A stretch of 64,000 nucleotides of DNA from Bradyrhizobium sp. CB2312 (lineage in GTDB: Bacteria; Pseudomonadota; Alphaproteobacteria; Rhizobiales; Xanthobacteraceae), in assembly GCF_029714425.1 (NCBI RefSeq), contig NZ_CP121668.1:5105501-5169500 (forward strand), given 5' to 3'. The number at the start of each line of letters is the position of its first letter. Positions within the stretch are counted from its first letter, which is position 1. Below, piece after piece: positions 35,786-44,739 of this stretch. The notes below the pieces were generated by a model that saw nothing but the letters and a program-made list of their open reading frames with translations, did no database searches and was not told the DNA's origin. Position numbers and translations under genes: made by a program.

Positions 35786-35896
35786 ATGACCCCTTCCCGC
35801 GACATTTCCCGCCTGATCGAGATCATGGCAGCGCTGCGCACGCCGGTGACCGGGTGGCCTTGGGACAACCAATATACATTTTTCGGGGACCTTTGA
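35786..35896 (+). pseudogene. 5' stub of mazG, cut off by an insertion
   Basis: The frame [20 protein letters not shown] continues VTGWPWD and matches the first 27 or so residues of the complete mazG gene at 36432, then changes abruptly into NQYTFFGDL and stops. The similarity ends near base 35867. The two copies differ at many synonymous positions, so this is not a fresh tandem duplication. Its TGA overlaps the ATG of the next gene (TGATG), so the stub now acts as a leader peptide for it. Confidence 0.75.
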
Positions 35897-36354
35897 TGGA
35901 TACCACGGCCCCGGAAGAGCCGCGCACTACCGCTATTGGTCTGGTCACTGATGCAAAGGAAATGCTGATGGCGGCTGAGATCCTGAACGGGTCAGGAGTG
36001 TGGGAGGTGGAGCGGCCAACCTACTACCTGCTAGGGCACGCGACCGAGATTATCCTGAAGGCGTTCCTCCTTGCCGGTGGCGAGGAACTGGATCAGTTGA
36101 AGAATCTGTACGGCCACGACATCGCCAAGTCGGCCAAGAAAGTAGTCGAGGCGAAACACAACGCCATATCGTCGATCGTCGACGAGTACCTGCCGGATAT
36201 CGAGCTACTGAATTTCTACTACAAAGCGAAGGAGCTTGAGTATCGCGTAACCGGAACGAAGTGGTCTCCGCAGAAGGAAAGGCTCATCGCCCTTCTACAT
36301 GCCGTCATTCCGCTGATAGAGCCGGTTGCGTATCAGGCTTACCCCGCTCGCTGA
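35896..36354 (+). CDS. HEPN-like hypothetical protein carried by an islet
   Basis: A 152-residue, mostly helical protein. The segment [20 protein letters not shown], followed by [11 protein letters not shown], resembles HEPN-type helical proteins, many of which act in toxin-antitoxin, defence or nucleotide-binding contexts. The canonical RX4-6H ribonuclease motif is not clearly present, so nuclease activity should not be assumed. It lies between a mazG stub and an intact mazG and is translationally coupled to the stub. Base composition is lower in GC than its neighbours, which agrees with transfer. Family assignment is tentative. Confidence 0.65.
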   Translation: MDTTAPEEPRTTAIGLVTDAKEMLMAAEILNGSGVWEVERPTYYLLGHATEIILKAFLLAGGEELDQLKNLYGHDIAKSAKKVVEAKHNAISSIVDEYLPDIELLNFYYKAKELEYRVTGTKWSPQKERLIALLHAVIPLIEPVAYQAYPAR

Positions 36355-36431
36355 GTAACAGCCGCAGCCGCATGATCTCGACGCAATGCAGTTCGTGCTC
36401 TGCGTGACTGCGGTGAACTAGAGGACCCCCC

Positions 36432-37286
36432 GTGAAACCCTCCCGCGATATCGCCCGCCTCATCGAGATCATGGCCGCTCTTCGAGCCCCAGGAACCGGC
36501 TGCCCCTGGGACCTCGAACAGGATTTTTCGACGATCGCGCCCTACACGATCGAGGAAGCCTATGAGGTGGTCGACGCCATCACCCGCGGCGACCTCGACG
36601 ATCTCAGAGAGGAGCTCGGTGATCTCCTGCTCCAGGTCGTGTTCCACGCCCAGATGGCTTCAGAGCAGAACGCCTTTTCGTTCGGCGACGTCGTCGAAGC
36701 CATCACGCGAAAAATGATCCGCCGCCATCCGCATGTCTTCGCCGACAAGGACGGCAATCTCGCCCCACACCACGTCAAGGAAGTCTGGGACCGCATCAAG
36801 GGCGAGGAGAAAGCCGAGCGCGCCGCGCGCCGGCCGCCGGAAGACGTGCCGCCGCACAAATCGCTGCTGTCGGGCGTGAAGGCCGGCCAGCCGGCGCTGA
36901 CCCGCGCGATGGAGCTTCAGCGCAAAGCCTCCACCGTCGGCTTCGACTGGAACGACCCGCGCGCGGTCTTGCAAAAGATCCGCGAGGAAGCCGACGAGAT
37001 CGAAGCCGCGCTCGACCGCAACGAGAAGCAGGAGATGGCGGAGGAAACCGGCGACCTCATGTTCGCCCTCGTCAACCTCGCCCGCCATGTCGATGCCGAT
37101 CCCGAGGCCGCGCTGCGCGCGACGAATGCGAAGTTCGAGCGTCGCTTTGCCTTCATTGAGCGAGCGCTGGAAGCGCAGGGACGCACGCTCGAACAGGCGT
37201 CGCTGGCCGAGATGGATGCGCTGTGGAATGCGGCGAAGGACGAGGAGAAACCGGCGTTAGAGGGGCGCAAGGAAGTCCGCCGTTGA
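36432..37286 (+). CDS. mazG: Nucleoside triphosphate pyrophosphohydrolase
   Basis: A 284-residue tandem-domain MazG protein starting at GTG 36432. The first domain has GTGCPWDLEQDFSTIAPYTI, EEAYEVVDAI and LREELGDLLLQVVFHAQMA (the EEXXE...EXXD metal site). The second has VGFDWNDPRAVLQKIREEAD, EIEAAL and EETGDLMFALVNLARH. It hydrolyses NTPs and dNTPs to monophosphates and, in E. coli, moderates ppGpp-linked toxicity. Its normal 5' neighbour, queC, is separated from it by the islet. It is convergent with hflX. Confidence 0.92.
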   Translation: MKPSRDIARLIEIMAALRAPGTGCPWDLEQDFSTIAPYTIEEAYEVVDAITRGDLDDLREELGDLLLQVVFHAQMASEQNAFSFGDVVEAITRKMIRRHPHVFADKDGNLAPHHVKEVWDRIKGEEKAERAARRPPEDVPPHKSLLSGVKAGQPALTRAMELQRKASTVGFDWNDPRAVLQKIREEADEIEAALDRNEKQEMAEETGDLMFALVNLARHVDADPEAALRATNAKFERRFAFIERALEAQGRTLEQASLAEMDALWNAAKDEEKPALEGRKEVRR

Positions 37287-37315
37287 TTCCGCTGTCGTCC
37301 CTGCGAAGGCCAATT

Positions 37316-37410
37316 CGTAGGGTGGGCAAAGCGAAGCGTGCCCACGATATCGAATCCACGCGGAGGAAAGATGGTGGGCACGGCGCCCACGCGCCTTTGC
37401 CCACCCTACG
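37316..37410. repeat. Palindromic repeat (GTAGGGTGGGCAAAG family)
   Basis: CGTAGGGTGGGCAAAGCG at the left and CGCCTTTGCCCACCCTACG at the right are near-perfect inverted arms enclosing a shorter GCGTGCCCAC.../GTGGGCACGGC pair. It lies between convergent mazG and hflX and could act as a bidirectional transcript-end hairpin. This type of element is common in Bradyrhizobium intergenic DNA. Confidence 0.75.
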
Positions 37411-37440
37411 AGGGCTGCGTTTGTCTGGGACGACTGCGGA

Positions 37441-38838
37441 TTACGCCGACAGACGCGGCACGGCGTCGAACCGGTTCACCACGATATCGCGCTTGGTCTC
37501 GTCCACCCGTACGGTCATGTCGAAGCGGCCGTCATGCAGCTCCTTCGCCAGCACCTCGGAATTGCGGTGCAGCCACGAGATGCCCGCGCCGTCGGCGGCG
37601 TCGATGGAGAGATCTAGCGTGGTGCGCTTGGCGGCAAGGCGCTCTTCGATTGCGGCGAGCAATGCGTCGATGCCCTCGCCCGACACCGCGGAGACCAGCA
37701 TCGCCGGATGATCCTCCGGCCTGCGCGCGGCGATGTTCAGAAGCTCCTCGCGCTGCTCGGGATCGTAACGGTCGATCTTGTTCCAGACCTCGATGATGCG
37801 GCCGGAGTCATCAGGGTTGATGCCGAGCTGGCGCAGCACGGCGTCGACGTCGCTCTGCTGCGCCTCGGCATCCTCGTGCGAGATGTCGCGCACATGCAGG
37901 ATGACGTCGGCCTCCAGCACCTCCTCCAGCGTGGCGCGGAAGGCGGCGACGAGCTGGGTCGGCAAATTGGAGATGAAGCCGACGGTGTCGGACAGCATCG
38001 CCTTGCCGCCATGCGGCAGGTTGAGCGCGCGCAAGGTTGGATCGAGCGTGGCGAACAGCATGTCCGCGGCTTGCACGTCGGCGCGGGTCAGGCGGTTGAA
38101 CAGCGTCGACTTGCCAGCATTGGTGTAGCCGACCAGGGCGACCACGCGGTACGGCACGCGCTGGCGGCCGGCGCGGTGCAGTCGCCGCGTGGCCTGTACC
38201 TTCTTCAGCTCGCTTTCGAGCTTGGTGATGCGCTCCTGGATCAGGCGGCGGTCGGCCTCGATCTGGGTCTCGCCGGGGCCGCCCATGAATCCGAAGCCGC
38301 CGCGCTGCCGCTCCAGATGGGTCCAGGACCGCACCAGGCGCGAGCGCTGGTAGTTGAGATGCGCCAGCTCGACCTGGAGCGCGCCCTCCTTGGTCTTGGC
38401 ACGGCGGCCGAAGATTTCGAGGATGAGCCCGGTGCGGTCGAGCACCTTGGCGTGCAATTCCTTCTCGAGATTGCGCTGCTGGATCGGCGCCAATGCGCAA
38501 TCCATCACCACGAGCTCGACGTCGAGGCTCTTGGCCAGCGCGGCGATCTCCTCGACCTTGCCCTTGCCGATATAGGTCGCGGGCCGGATCTGGCTGATCG
38601 GCGCGATGATGGCGTCGGCAATGACGAGGTCGATCGCGCGCGCGAGGCCCGCGGCTTCGTCGAGCCGGGCCTCGGCGTCACGCTGAACATGATTAGGAAG
38701 GACATGACCTTCCGATTGCGCGTCGGCACTTCCCGCGCGCGCTCGCAAGTAGGGGCCGATGACAAGCACCCGCCCCGTCTGCTTAGCCCCTGCCGACCGC
38801 GGACGGTCGGCATCCCCGTCGAAATTCCGGGGTTCCAA
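37441..38838 (-). CDS. hflX: GTPase HflX
   Basis: A 465-residue ribosome-associated GTPase that splits stalled or heat-damaged ribosomes. The N-terminal HflX domain has TYIGKGKVEEIAALAKSLDV and the AKTKEGALQVELAHLNYQRS region; the Gly-rich linker is GGFGFMGGPGETQIEADRRL. The G domain starts with GYTNAGKST at 237-245, followed by DTVGFISNLPTQLV and NKID. The start appears to be TTG (38838), 11 bases after the hfq stop, which fits the known N-terminus MEPRNF of relatives. hfq-hflX co-transcription is usual. Confidence 0.93.
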   Translation of the reverse strand: MEPRNFDGDADRPRSAGAKQTGRVLVIGPYLRARAGSADAQSEGHVLPNHVQRDAEARLDEAAGLARAIDLVIADAIIAPISQIRPATYIGKGKVEEIAALAKSLDVELVVMDCALAPIQQRNLEKELHAKVLDRTGLILEIFGRRAKTKEGALQVELAHLNYQRSRLVRSWTHLERQRGGFGFMGGPGETQIEADRRLIQERITKLESELKKVQATRRLHRAGRQRVPYRVVALVGYTNAGKSTLFNRLTRADVQAADMLFATLDPTLRALNLPHGGKAMLSDTVGFISNLPTQLVAAFRATLEEVLEADVILHVRDISHEDAEAQQSDVDAVLRQLGINPDDSGRIIEVWNKIDRYDPEQREELLNIAARRPEDHPAMLVSAVSGEGIDALLAAIEERLAAKRTTLDLSIDAADGAGISWLHRNSEVLAKELHDGRFDMTVRVDETKRDIVVNRFDAVPRLSA

Positions 38839-38849
38839 TCAGATCACTC

Positions 38850-39098
38850 TCAAGCCGGCTGATCCTCGCCGCCTTCGAACAACTGAATCGGAGCGCCCGG
38901 CATGATGGTCGAGATCGCATGCTTGTAGACGAGCTGCGAATGACCGTCGCGCCGAAGCAGCAAACAGAAATTGTCGAACCAGGTCACGATGCCCTGGAGC
39001 TTCACTCCGTTGACCAGAAAGATCGTCAGTGGCGTCTTCGTTTTGCGAACGTGATTAAGGAAGGTGTCCTGTAGGTTTTGTGCGCGGTCTGCCGCCAT
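38850..39098 (-). CDS. hfq: RNA chaperone Hfq
   Basis: An 82-residue Sm-like protein. The Sm1 motif is [21 protein letters not shown] and the Sm2 motif is [11 protein letters not shown], with Q9 (NLQDTFLN) at the proximal RNA site. It forms a hexamer that pairs small RNAs with mRNAs; in rhizobia it affects NifA and nitrogen regulation. It is between ntrX and hflX, the conserved order of this group. The C-terminal tail is short, as in other alphaproteobacteria. Confidence 0.96.
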   Translation of the reverse strand: MAADRAQNLQDTFLNHVRKTKTPLTIFLVNGVKLQGIVTWFDNFCLLLRRDGHSQLVYKHAISTIMPGAPIQLFEGGEDQPA

Positions 39099-39434
39099 TG
39101 TTTTTTTCTCGCTTTGAGTTTCTTTTTATTGCGCCGGTTGCGCCCCGCTTTTCAAAATATGGGGTCTCATCCGGTTGCCGCTCCTCATGAGATCCCCCTC
39201 GGAGGAACAGCGGTTCGATTAGAGGGCAGGACGGGTTATTAGGCAAGCCGCTTCACGCGGCAGACCCCGTCCGTTTTCTCCGAAAAACTACGGAAATAGA
39301 TGATTTTCCTCGCTAATCTCTAAGGTGTGGCCGCAACGTCGCGCCACCAGAGCCATTACCGACGGAAACTGAAGGGAGGCTCTGGATTCCTGCTTTTGAC
39401 GCGCCCTCTGTATGCTGACCAGTATCCCGCATCG
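39099..39434. other. hfq promoter region
   Basis: No gene is seen in these 336 bases. The part next to hfq has an A/T-rich run just before its start. Around 39278-39325 there is AT-rich, promoter-like DNA. The ntrX stop lies at the far side, so this gap separates ntrX from hfq transcriptionally. Confidence 0.45.
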
Positions 39435-40805
39435 TCAGCCGACGCCGAGCGCCTTCAACTTCCGGTGCAAGGCCGACCGTTCCATGCCAACGAACTCGGC
39501 CGTACGAGAAATATTTCCTGAAAAACGGCTGATCTGTGCAATCAAATAGTCGCGCTCGAACACTTCGCGCGCCTCGCGCAGCGGCAGGCCCATGATGTGC
39601 TCGCCATTGTTGCTGGTCGGCATCGCCGGTACCATGGAGCCGACGTCCTGCGGCAGCATGTCGGCGGTGATGATCACCTCAGGGCCGCCCGCGGCCAGAA
39701 TCATGACCCTCTCAACGTTGTTGCGGAGCTGGCGCACATTGCCGGGCCAGACATGCGATTGCAGCACCGCCATCGCGTCCTGTCCGATCTGCCGCTTGGG
39801 CAGGCCGCTGCCGGCCGAGATCTGCTCCATGAAATAGTCGATCAACTCCGGGATGTCCTCGCGCCGCTCCGACAGCGCGGGCACGCGGATCGGCACCACC
39901 GAGAGGCGATGATAGAGGTCCTCGCGGAAATGGCCGGCCGCGATCTCCTCCTCGAGATTGCGTGCGGTCGAGGAGATGATGCGCACGTCGACCTGCACCT
40001 TGGCGGTGCCGCCGACGCGCTGGAACGACTGCTCGACCAGGACGCGAAGGATCTTGTTCTGGGTCTCGCGCGGCATGTCCGCGATCTCGTCGATGAACAG
40101 CGTGCCGCCATGGGCCTCTTCGAGTGCGCCGGGCTTGCGCGGCTGCTCGCCATTGGACTGCTCGACGCCGAACAATTCGTGCTCCATGCGCTCGGGCGTG
40201 ATCGCGGCGGCGTTGATGACGACGAAGGGACCATCGGCGCGGCCCGAGGCGGTGTGCAGCGTGCGCGCGGTCAGTTCCTTGCCGGCGCCGGCGGGTCCGA
40301 CGATCAGGATGCGGCTGTTGGCCTTGGCCGCGCGCTCGATGGTCTGGCGCAGCTGGTTCATGCTCGGCGAGCGGCCGACGAGCTGGCTTGCGCTCGGCGC
40401 CAGCTGCTTCAGCTCCTTGACCTCGCGCTTGAGCCGCGAATTCTCCAGCGCACGGGTTGCGACCAGGATCAGCCGGTCGGCCTTGAAAGGCTTCTCGATG
40501 AAATCGTACGCGCCGCGCTTGATCGCGGCAACCGCGGTCTCGATGTTGCCGTGGCCGGAGATCATCACGACCGGCAGATCGGCGTTGTCCTTCTTGACCT
40601 GCTCCAGCAGCTGCAAGCCGTCGAGCTTGGAGCCCTGGAGCCAGATGTCGAGGAACACCAGGTGCGGCCTGCGGTTGGCGATCTCGGCGAGCGCCGTATC
40701 GCTGTCGCGCGCGGTCCTTGTGACGAACCCCTCGTCTTCGAGAATGCCCGCAACGAGATCCCGAATATCGGCCTCATCATCGACAATCAGAATTTCACTA
40801 GCCAT
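39435..40805 (-). CDS. ntrX: Nitrogen response regulator NtrX
   Basis: A 456-residue response regulator: receiver domain (phospho-acceptor Asp53 in VFLDIWLQG), AAA+ domain (Walker A-like VGPAGAGKELTART, GGTLFIDEIADMP) and a C-terminal Fis-type helix-turn-helix (ISRTAEFVGMERSALHRKLK). The GAFTGA loop that contacts sigma-54 is missing: the corresponding place reads LFGVEQSNGEQPRKPGALEE. This agrees with alphaproteobacterial NtrX regulators that do not activate sigma-54 polymerase in the classical way. It is 17 bases after ntrY and responds to NtrY. Confidence 0.95.
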   Translation of the reverse strand: MASEILIVDDEADIRDLVAGILEDEGFVTRTARDSDTALAEIANRRPHLVFLDIWLQGSKLDGLQLLEQVKKDNADLPVVMISGHGNIETAVAAIKRGAYDFIEKPFKADRLILVATRALENSRLKREVKELKQLAPSASQLVGRSPSMNQLRQTIERAAKANSRILIVGPAGAGKELTARTLHTASGRADGPFVVINAAAITPERMEHELFGVEQSNGEQPRKPGALEEAHGGTLFIDEIADMPRETQNKILRVLVEQSFQRVGGTAKVQVDVRIISSTARNLEEEIAAGHFREDLYHRLSVVPIRVPALSERREDIPELIDYFMEQISAGSGLPKRQIGQDAMAVLQSHVWPGNVRQLRNNVERVMILAAGGPEVIITADMLPQDVGSMVPAMPTSNNGEHIMGLPLREAREVFERDYLIAQISRFSGNISRTAEFVGMERSALHRKLKALGVG

Positions 40806-40822
40806 GGGTCGCGCCTGTCTTC

Positions 40823-43225
40823 TCAGCTGCCTGTTGAGGCTTCGATTTTCGTTGAATCATTGGTCTTTTCTGCCGGCTCTTTGGTTTGGGCCGACGGTCG
40901 TTTTGTTTCTTGCGCCTGGTCCTTGACAGCGGCGCTGGCCGGCTCACTGGCAACGTCCTTGCCCGCCGGTGCCGCTTCGGCTGCTTCGGACTTCGCGGGC
41001 TGGCCGGAGATCGCAAAGCGCAGGCGCATCCACGCGCCACGCTGGCCCTCGCGGAAGTCGGACGCGTCCTTCAATTCGATGCGCCCGCCATGGTCCTCCA
41101 GCACGCGTCCGACGATGGCAAGGCCAAGGCCGGTGCCTTTGGCGCGCGTGGTCACGTAGGGTTCAAGCAGTCGCGAGCGCGCGACCTTGGGCAGGCCGAT
41201 GCCGTTGTCGATGACGTCGATCAGCACGTCCGCGCCCTCGCGCGAGACCACGACGTCGATACGACCCTTTCCGCCGTCCTTGCCGAGCTCCTCCGGCGGG
41301 ACCTGCTCGATCGCCTCGGTGGCGTTCTTGACGATGTTGGTGACCGCCTGCGAGATCAGCCGCCGGTCGAACTGGGCGCGCAGCGGGTCTTCCTTGAACT
41401 CGGCCTCGATATCGAGCTCGGGATGGGCGACCTTCATCAGGAACACCGCCTGCCGCACGGTGTCGGCGACGTCCTCGCCTTCCATCACCGGTTTCGGCAT
41501 CCGCGCGAAGCGCGAGAACTCGTCGACCATGCGCCTGATGTCATCGACCTGGCGCACGATGGTGTCGGTGCACTGGTCGAAGATCTGCTTGTCCTTGTCT
41601 TCGGTGATGGTCTTGCCGAACTTGCGGCGGATGCGCTCGGCCGACAGCTGAATCGGCGTCAGCGGGTTCTTGATCTCGTGGGCGATGCGGCGCGCCACGT
41701 CGCCCCAGGCCGAGGTGCGCTGCGCCGAGACCAGCTCGGTGATGTCGTCGAGCGTGATGATGTAGCTGTCGTGCGGCTGGTTCTTCTCGGCGCTGACGCG
41801 GACCGAGAGATTGCGCTCGGTGCCGTCGCGGGTGATCGTGATCTGGCCCTGCACCAGGCGCTGGGTCCCTTCCCGCGCCGTCTTCATCATCTCGTCGAGC
41901 TCGGGCAGCACGTCGGAGAGCGGATGGCCGAGCGTCTCCGCTTCGGAGTGCCCGATCAGCTTCTCAGCGGAGCGGTTGAGGATGCCGACGCTGCCGGAGG
42001 TATCGACGCCAATGATGCCGGCGCTCGCCGAGGACAGCACGGCCTCGATGAAGCGGCGGCGGCTGTCGATGAGGTCGCTGGCGTTGACGAGCTCGTCGCG
42101 CTGGCTGCGCAACTCCTGCGTCATCTTGTTGAAGGTCTCCCCGAGCTGCGCGAGGTCGCCCTCCGACTGGTGCACCGGCACCTGGACATGCAGGTCGCCG
42201 GTCGAGACCGTGTGGGCCGCGTTCATCAGCCGCCGGATCGGCGAGACCAGCGAGTTGGCGAAGTTGAGGCCGATCAGCACCGAGGCCATCAGAATCGTCA
42301 GCGCGATCACCGCGAACATCAGCGCAAAGGCGACCTGGATGCCGAGCCGCCGCGACTCGATCTGGGCGTATTCGGCGACGCTGACCTCGGTCTGCTTGAG
42401 CTGGGCCACCACATTGGGATCAAGCGGCCGCGCGACGTAGAGGAAGGTGTCGTTGAAGGCGCGCAGGCGGATCACCGCCGCGACGAAGCTCGCATCCGGC
42501 AGCACCGCAATCTCGGGCTCGGATTCGTTGACATTGCTGAGGAAGTCCGGGGCCGGCGGCGAATAAGCCAGCCGCATGCCGGTGTCGGCGGATTCCAGGA
42601 TGTTGGTGTTCTTGTCGATGATCATCGCGCCCGGCAGATTGCGGGAGCCGGCACTCGCGGTCAGCAGCTCGCGGAACGAGCGGCGATCCTGGTCATAGAG
42701 CGGCCGCGCATGGGCGATGTCGTTGGCCATGCCGATAATGTCGCCGCGGATCAGTTGCGCGTGGTCCTGCATGTAGGCCCGCGCGATCGTCAGCGAATTC
42801 TGGATCACCTCCTTGGTCGGGCCGGAGAAGAGCCGGTCGAGGCCGCGCTCGATGGTGACATTGGCGACGACGGCGACCAGCACCGCCGGCAGCACCGCCA
42901 CGATCGAGAACAGGCTGACGATCTGGACATGGAGGCGTGCCGCCGCCCGTCCGCGCCGTCGCGCCAGGATCAACTGCCAGAGTTCCCGGACGATGATGCC
43001 GACCAGGAACAGGATGGTGGCGGCATTGATCAGGTAGAATGAGCGAACCACCTCCGGCGTCGGCTCGATCTGAGTGAGGCCGGTCAGGACCAGGAAGGTC
43101 AGCAGGGCCGACAGCAGCGCCATGGCCACGGCCAGCGGGGCCAGCCAGCGCCGCACCGACCAACGCCGCGGCTCTTCCGGTGGGGCCGTGTCGAAGTGTG
43201 CGGCCGAGGTCTCTGCGCTGATCAT
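40823..43225 (-). CDS. ntrY: Sensor histidine kinase NtrY
   Basis: An 800-residue membrane kinase. It has about three N-terminal transmembrane helices within residues 25-120, an extracytoplasmic region, another helix near 300, a HAMP domain (NSLVSPIRRLMNAAHTVSTG), a PAS domain (SSASAGIIGVDTSGSVGILN), the phospho-acceptor His516 in [20 protein letters not shown], and an ATPase domain (NIVKNATEAIEQ, DNGIGLP, GTGLGLAIV). The C-terminal 55 residues are Ala/Lys/Glu-rich and disordered. Start by analogy at MISAET; an ATG at 43288 could extend it. It signals to NtrX in nitrogen, redox and envelope control. Confidence 0.94.
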   Translation of the reverse strand: MISAETSAAHFDTAPPEEPRRWSVRRWLAPLAVAMALLSALLTFLVLTGLTQIEPTPEVVRSFYLINAATILFLVGIIVRELWQLILARRRGRAAARLHVQIVSLFSIVAVLPAVLVAVVANVTIERGLDRLFSGPTKEVIQNSLTIARAYMQDHAQLIRGDIIGMANDIAHARPLYDQDRRSFRELLTASAGSRNLPGAMIIDKNTNILESADTGMRLAYSPPAPDFLSNVNESEPEIAVLPDASFVAAVIRLRAFNDTFLYVARPLDPNVVAQLKQTEVSVAEYAQIESRRLGIQVAFALMFAVIALTILMASVLIGLNFANSLVSPIRRLMNAAHTVSTGDLHVQVPVHQSEGDLAQLGETFNKMTQELRSQRDELVNASDLIDSRRRFIEAVLSSASAGIIGVDTSGSVGILNRSAEKLIGHSEAETLGHPLSDVLPELDEMMKTAREGTQRLVQGQITITRDGTERNLSVRVSAEKNQPHDSYIITLDDITELVSAQRTSAWGDVARRIAHEIKNPLTPIQLSAERIRRKFGKTITEDKDKQIFDQCTDTIVRQVDDIRRMVDEFSRFARMPKPVMEGEDVADTVRQAVFLMKVAHPELDIEAEFKEDPLRAQFDRRLISQAVTNIVKNATEAIEQVPPEELGKDGGKGRIDVVVSREGADVLIDVIDNGIGLPKVARSRLLEPYVTTRAKGTGLGLAIVGRVLEDHGGRIELKDASDFREGQRGAWMRLRFAISGQPAKSEAAEAAPAGKDVASEPASAAVKDQAQETKRPSAQTKEPAEKTNDSTKIEASTGS

Positions 43226-43355
43226 TCCGGCAATGGTGCTGAAAACGGGGTCCGCGGCGGGGCGGATACTGATGTATTCGTACCACATTGTTGCCGAATT
43301 GCGACAATTCCGCGGCGTCTCAGCCGTGGCGGGCCGGCGCATCCACAGGCCTGTG

Positions 43356-43457
43356 CTAAAGCGCGATGGCATGAAGGTGAATTACCATCGCGCTTTAGGC
43401 TATTGTTTGAGCATGATCTTTTCGGAAAACCGCTACGCACTTTTCCGGATCATGCTC
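43356..43457. repeat. Composite palindromic repeat upstream of ntrY
   Basis: Two palindromes stand side by side: CTAAAGCGCGATGG / CCATCGCGCTTTAG (43356-43398) and GAGCATGATC / GATCATGCTC (43409-43457). The second is the same family as 11267-11315 in reverse. The pair lies in the upstream region of ntrY, between it and a divergent micro-protein gene. Confidence 0.75.
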
Positions 43458-43498
43458 GAGCTGGCCGGAACGGATTGCCGCCTTCCGGCTTGACCGGC

Positions 43499-43645
43499 AT
43501 GGATAGGTTCTTTCTCGCAATCATGGTGTCGGCCGTTCTGCTGCTGATCGTGGCCGCCGATTTGCTGGTCAATGGCCCGGCCAGGCAGGACCACACGGCG
43601 GAGATGGCCAATATGCAGCCGGTCGTCGCGCGCCTGATCAGATAG
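43499..43645 (+). CDS. Small single-span membrane protein (48 aa)
   Basis: A 48-residue protein beginning MDRFFLAIMVSAVLLLIVAA with one N-terminal transmembrane helix and a polar tail (RQDHTAEMANMQPVVARLIR). Composition and conserved-looking tail suggest a real gene; similar short proteins occur in Bradyrhizobium. It is divergent from ntrY, with the composite repeat between them. The function is unknown. Confidence 0.55.
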   Translation: MDRFFLAIMVSAVLLLIVAADLLVNGPARQDHTAEMANMQPVVARLIR

Positions 43646-43861
43646 CGGCGACAACTGCGCTCAGCGGCCGCATAACTATTCGAACGTTCCTGCGGAACAT
43701 TCCGGCCCGATCCGGACTTCTGCTCACCGCGCCAGCCACAACGGCCAGCGCGATCCGGACAGGCTCAGCTCCGCTGTGGTAGGGGGAGCTGAGCCACCGT
43801 CGGTCTCGGATGGATCGACCAATCACGATCAGTCTCGCGGGCCAAGCTCCCGCCTCATGCC

Positions 43862-44734
43862 TTAGCCATTGTTTCCTATCCAGAACATGGGTAACGGCGG
43901 AACCGCGAGATCGCGATGCGATCCGAGTTGTTTTCGCGATGCGAGTGGAACGGATGTATTTGCGAATGGACTTATGACTATTCCGAGTATTCGACAAATG
44001 CGCTGGGCCGTCTCCTCCGACCAGTAATCTCCGTGGTCGAATGCATCCATTCGGATTGAATGTGTCCAAGGGCGCGATTGAGGGTTTCCGCGAAGCCCAA
44101 TCGCTTCGGGGAATAATCCGTCAAATCCGAGAGTCTGGCCGGCCCCAAATGCAAATGACAGAACTCTGTCATCCTTACTGTGGAGTGCCGCTAAGACGTC
44201 CGGTTCATCCGCCCCAGCCTCCAACTTCCCGTCGGCGCCCACATATTCGCAAGGGACGGCAGCTGCCATCAGAATAACAGTGAGCTTCTTCAGACCTTGT
44301 GGCCGCCCTTCTGCCGCCATGTGTTGAAGCATTTCCAAGGTCAATCGGCACCCGAGCGAATGGGCAATGATGATCAACTCTTCGGTCGCCGTATCGAGGC
44401 AGTATATATTCTTGATTATCCGCAAGAATGGTTTTGATGACTCCTCAGCATTTCCGATTATCTGCGGATAAGCCAGCAGCCGCACTATCGGCGTGATCCA
44501 GTTGCCTGCCCATCTGCAAGTGAATATCCCTGAGGCGAGCGACGGTGCGTAGCTGCTTAGGGCGACCTTTAACTCACCGAGCGACTTCAACGCTTCTTTT
44601 TCACTCACATTGTAGCCGTGAACAAGAATGACGGTGCGAAACCGCGAAACCAGAAAATTCTCTAAGGTGACCTGTGCCGCCTCTGCGACTATTCGCCCCG
44701 TGCTCAATGTTATGTCGCACCGCTTCCTAGCCAT
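43862..44734 (-). CDS. Alpha/beta hydrolase of the DUF900 type
   Basis: A 290-residue predicted serine hydrolase. TVILVHGYNVSEKEALKSLG (residues 34-53) has the HGYN motif of DUF900-like hydrolases; the nucleophile elbow is IIIAHSLGCRLTLE with Ser126, and a late HSIRMDAFDHGDYW may give the catalytic His. The protein lacks a signal peptide. It starts five bases after the stop of a membrane protein gene, so the two form one operon. The pair interrupts the conserved ntrBC-ntrYX order and has lower GC and fewer Arg/Ala codons than its surroundings. Confidence 0.75.
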   Translation of the reverse strand: MARKRCDITLSTGRIVAEAAQVTLENFLVSRFRTVILVHGYNVSEKEALKSLGELKVALSSYAPSLASGIFTCRWAGNWITPIVRLLAYPQIIGNAEESSKPFLRIIKNIYCLDTATEELIIIAHSLGCRLTLEMLQHMAAEGRPQGLKKLTVILMAAAVPCEYVGADGKLEAGADEPDVLAALHSKDDRVLSFAFGAGQTLGFDGLFPEAIGLRGNPQSRPWTHSIRMDAFDHGDYWSEETAQRICRILGIVISPFANTSVPLASRKQLGSHRDLAVPPLPMFWIGNNG

Positions 44735-44739
44735 GAGGC

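Noticed and set aside
40886..43042. 718-codon plus-strand open frame over ntrY
   Set aside because: Antisense shadow of ntrY with typical artefact composition.
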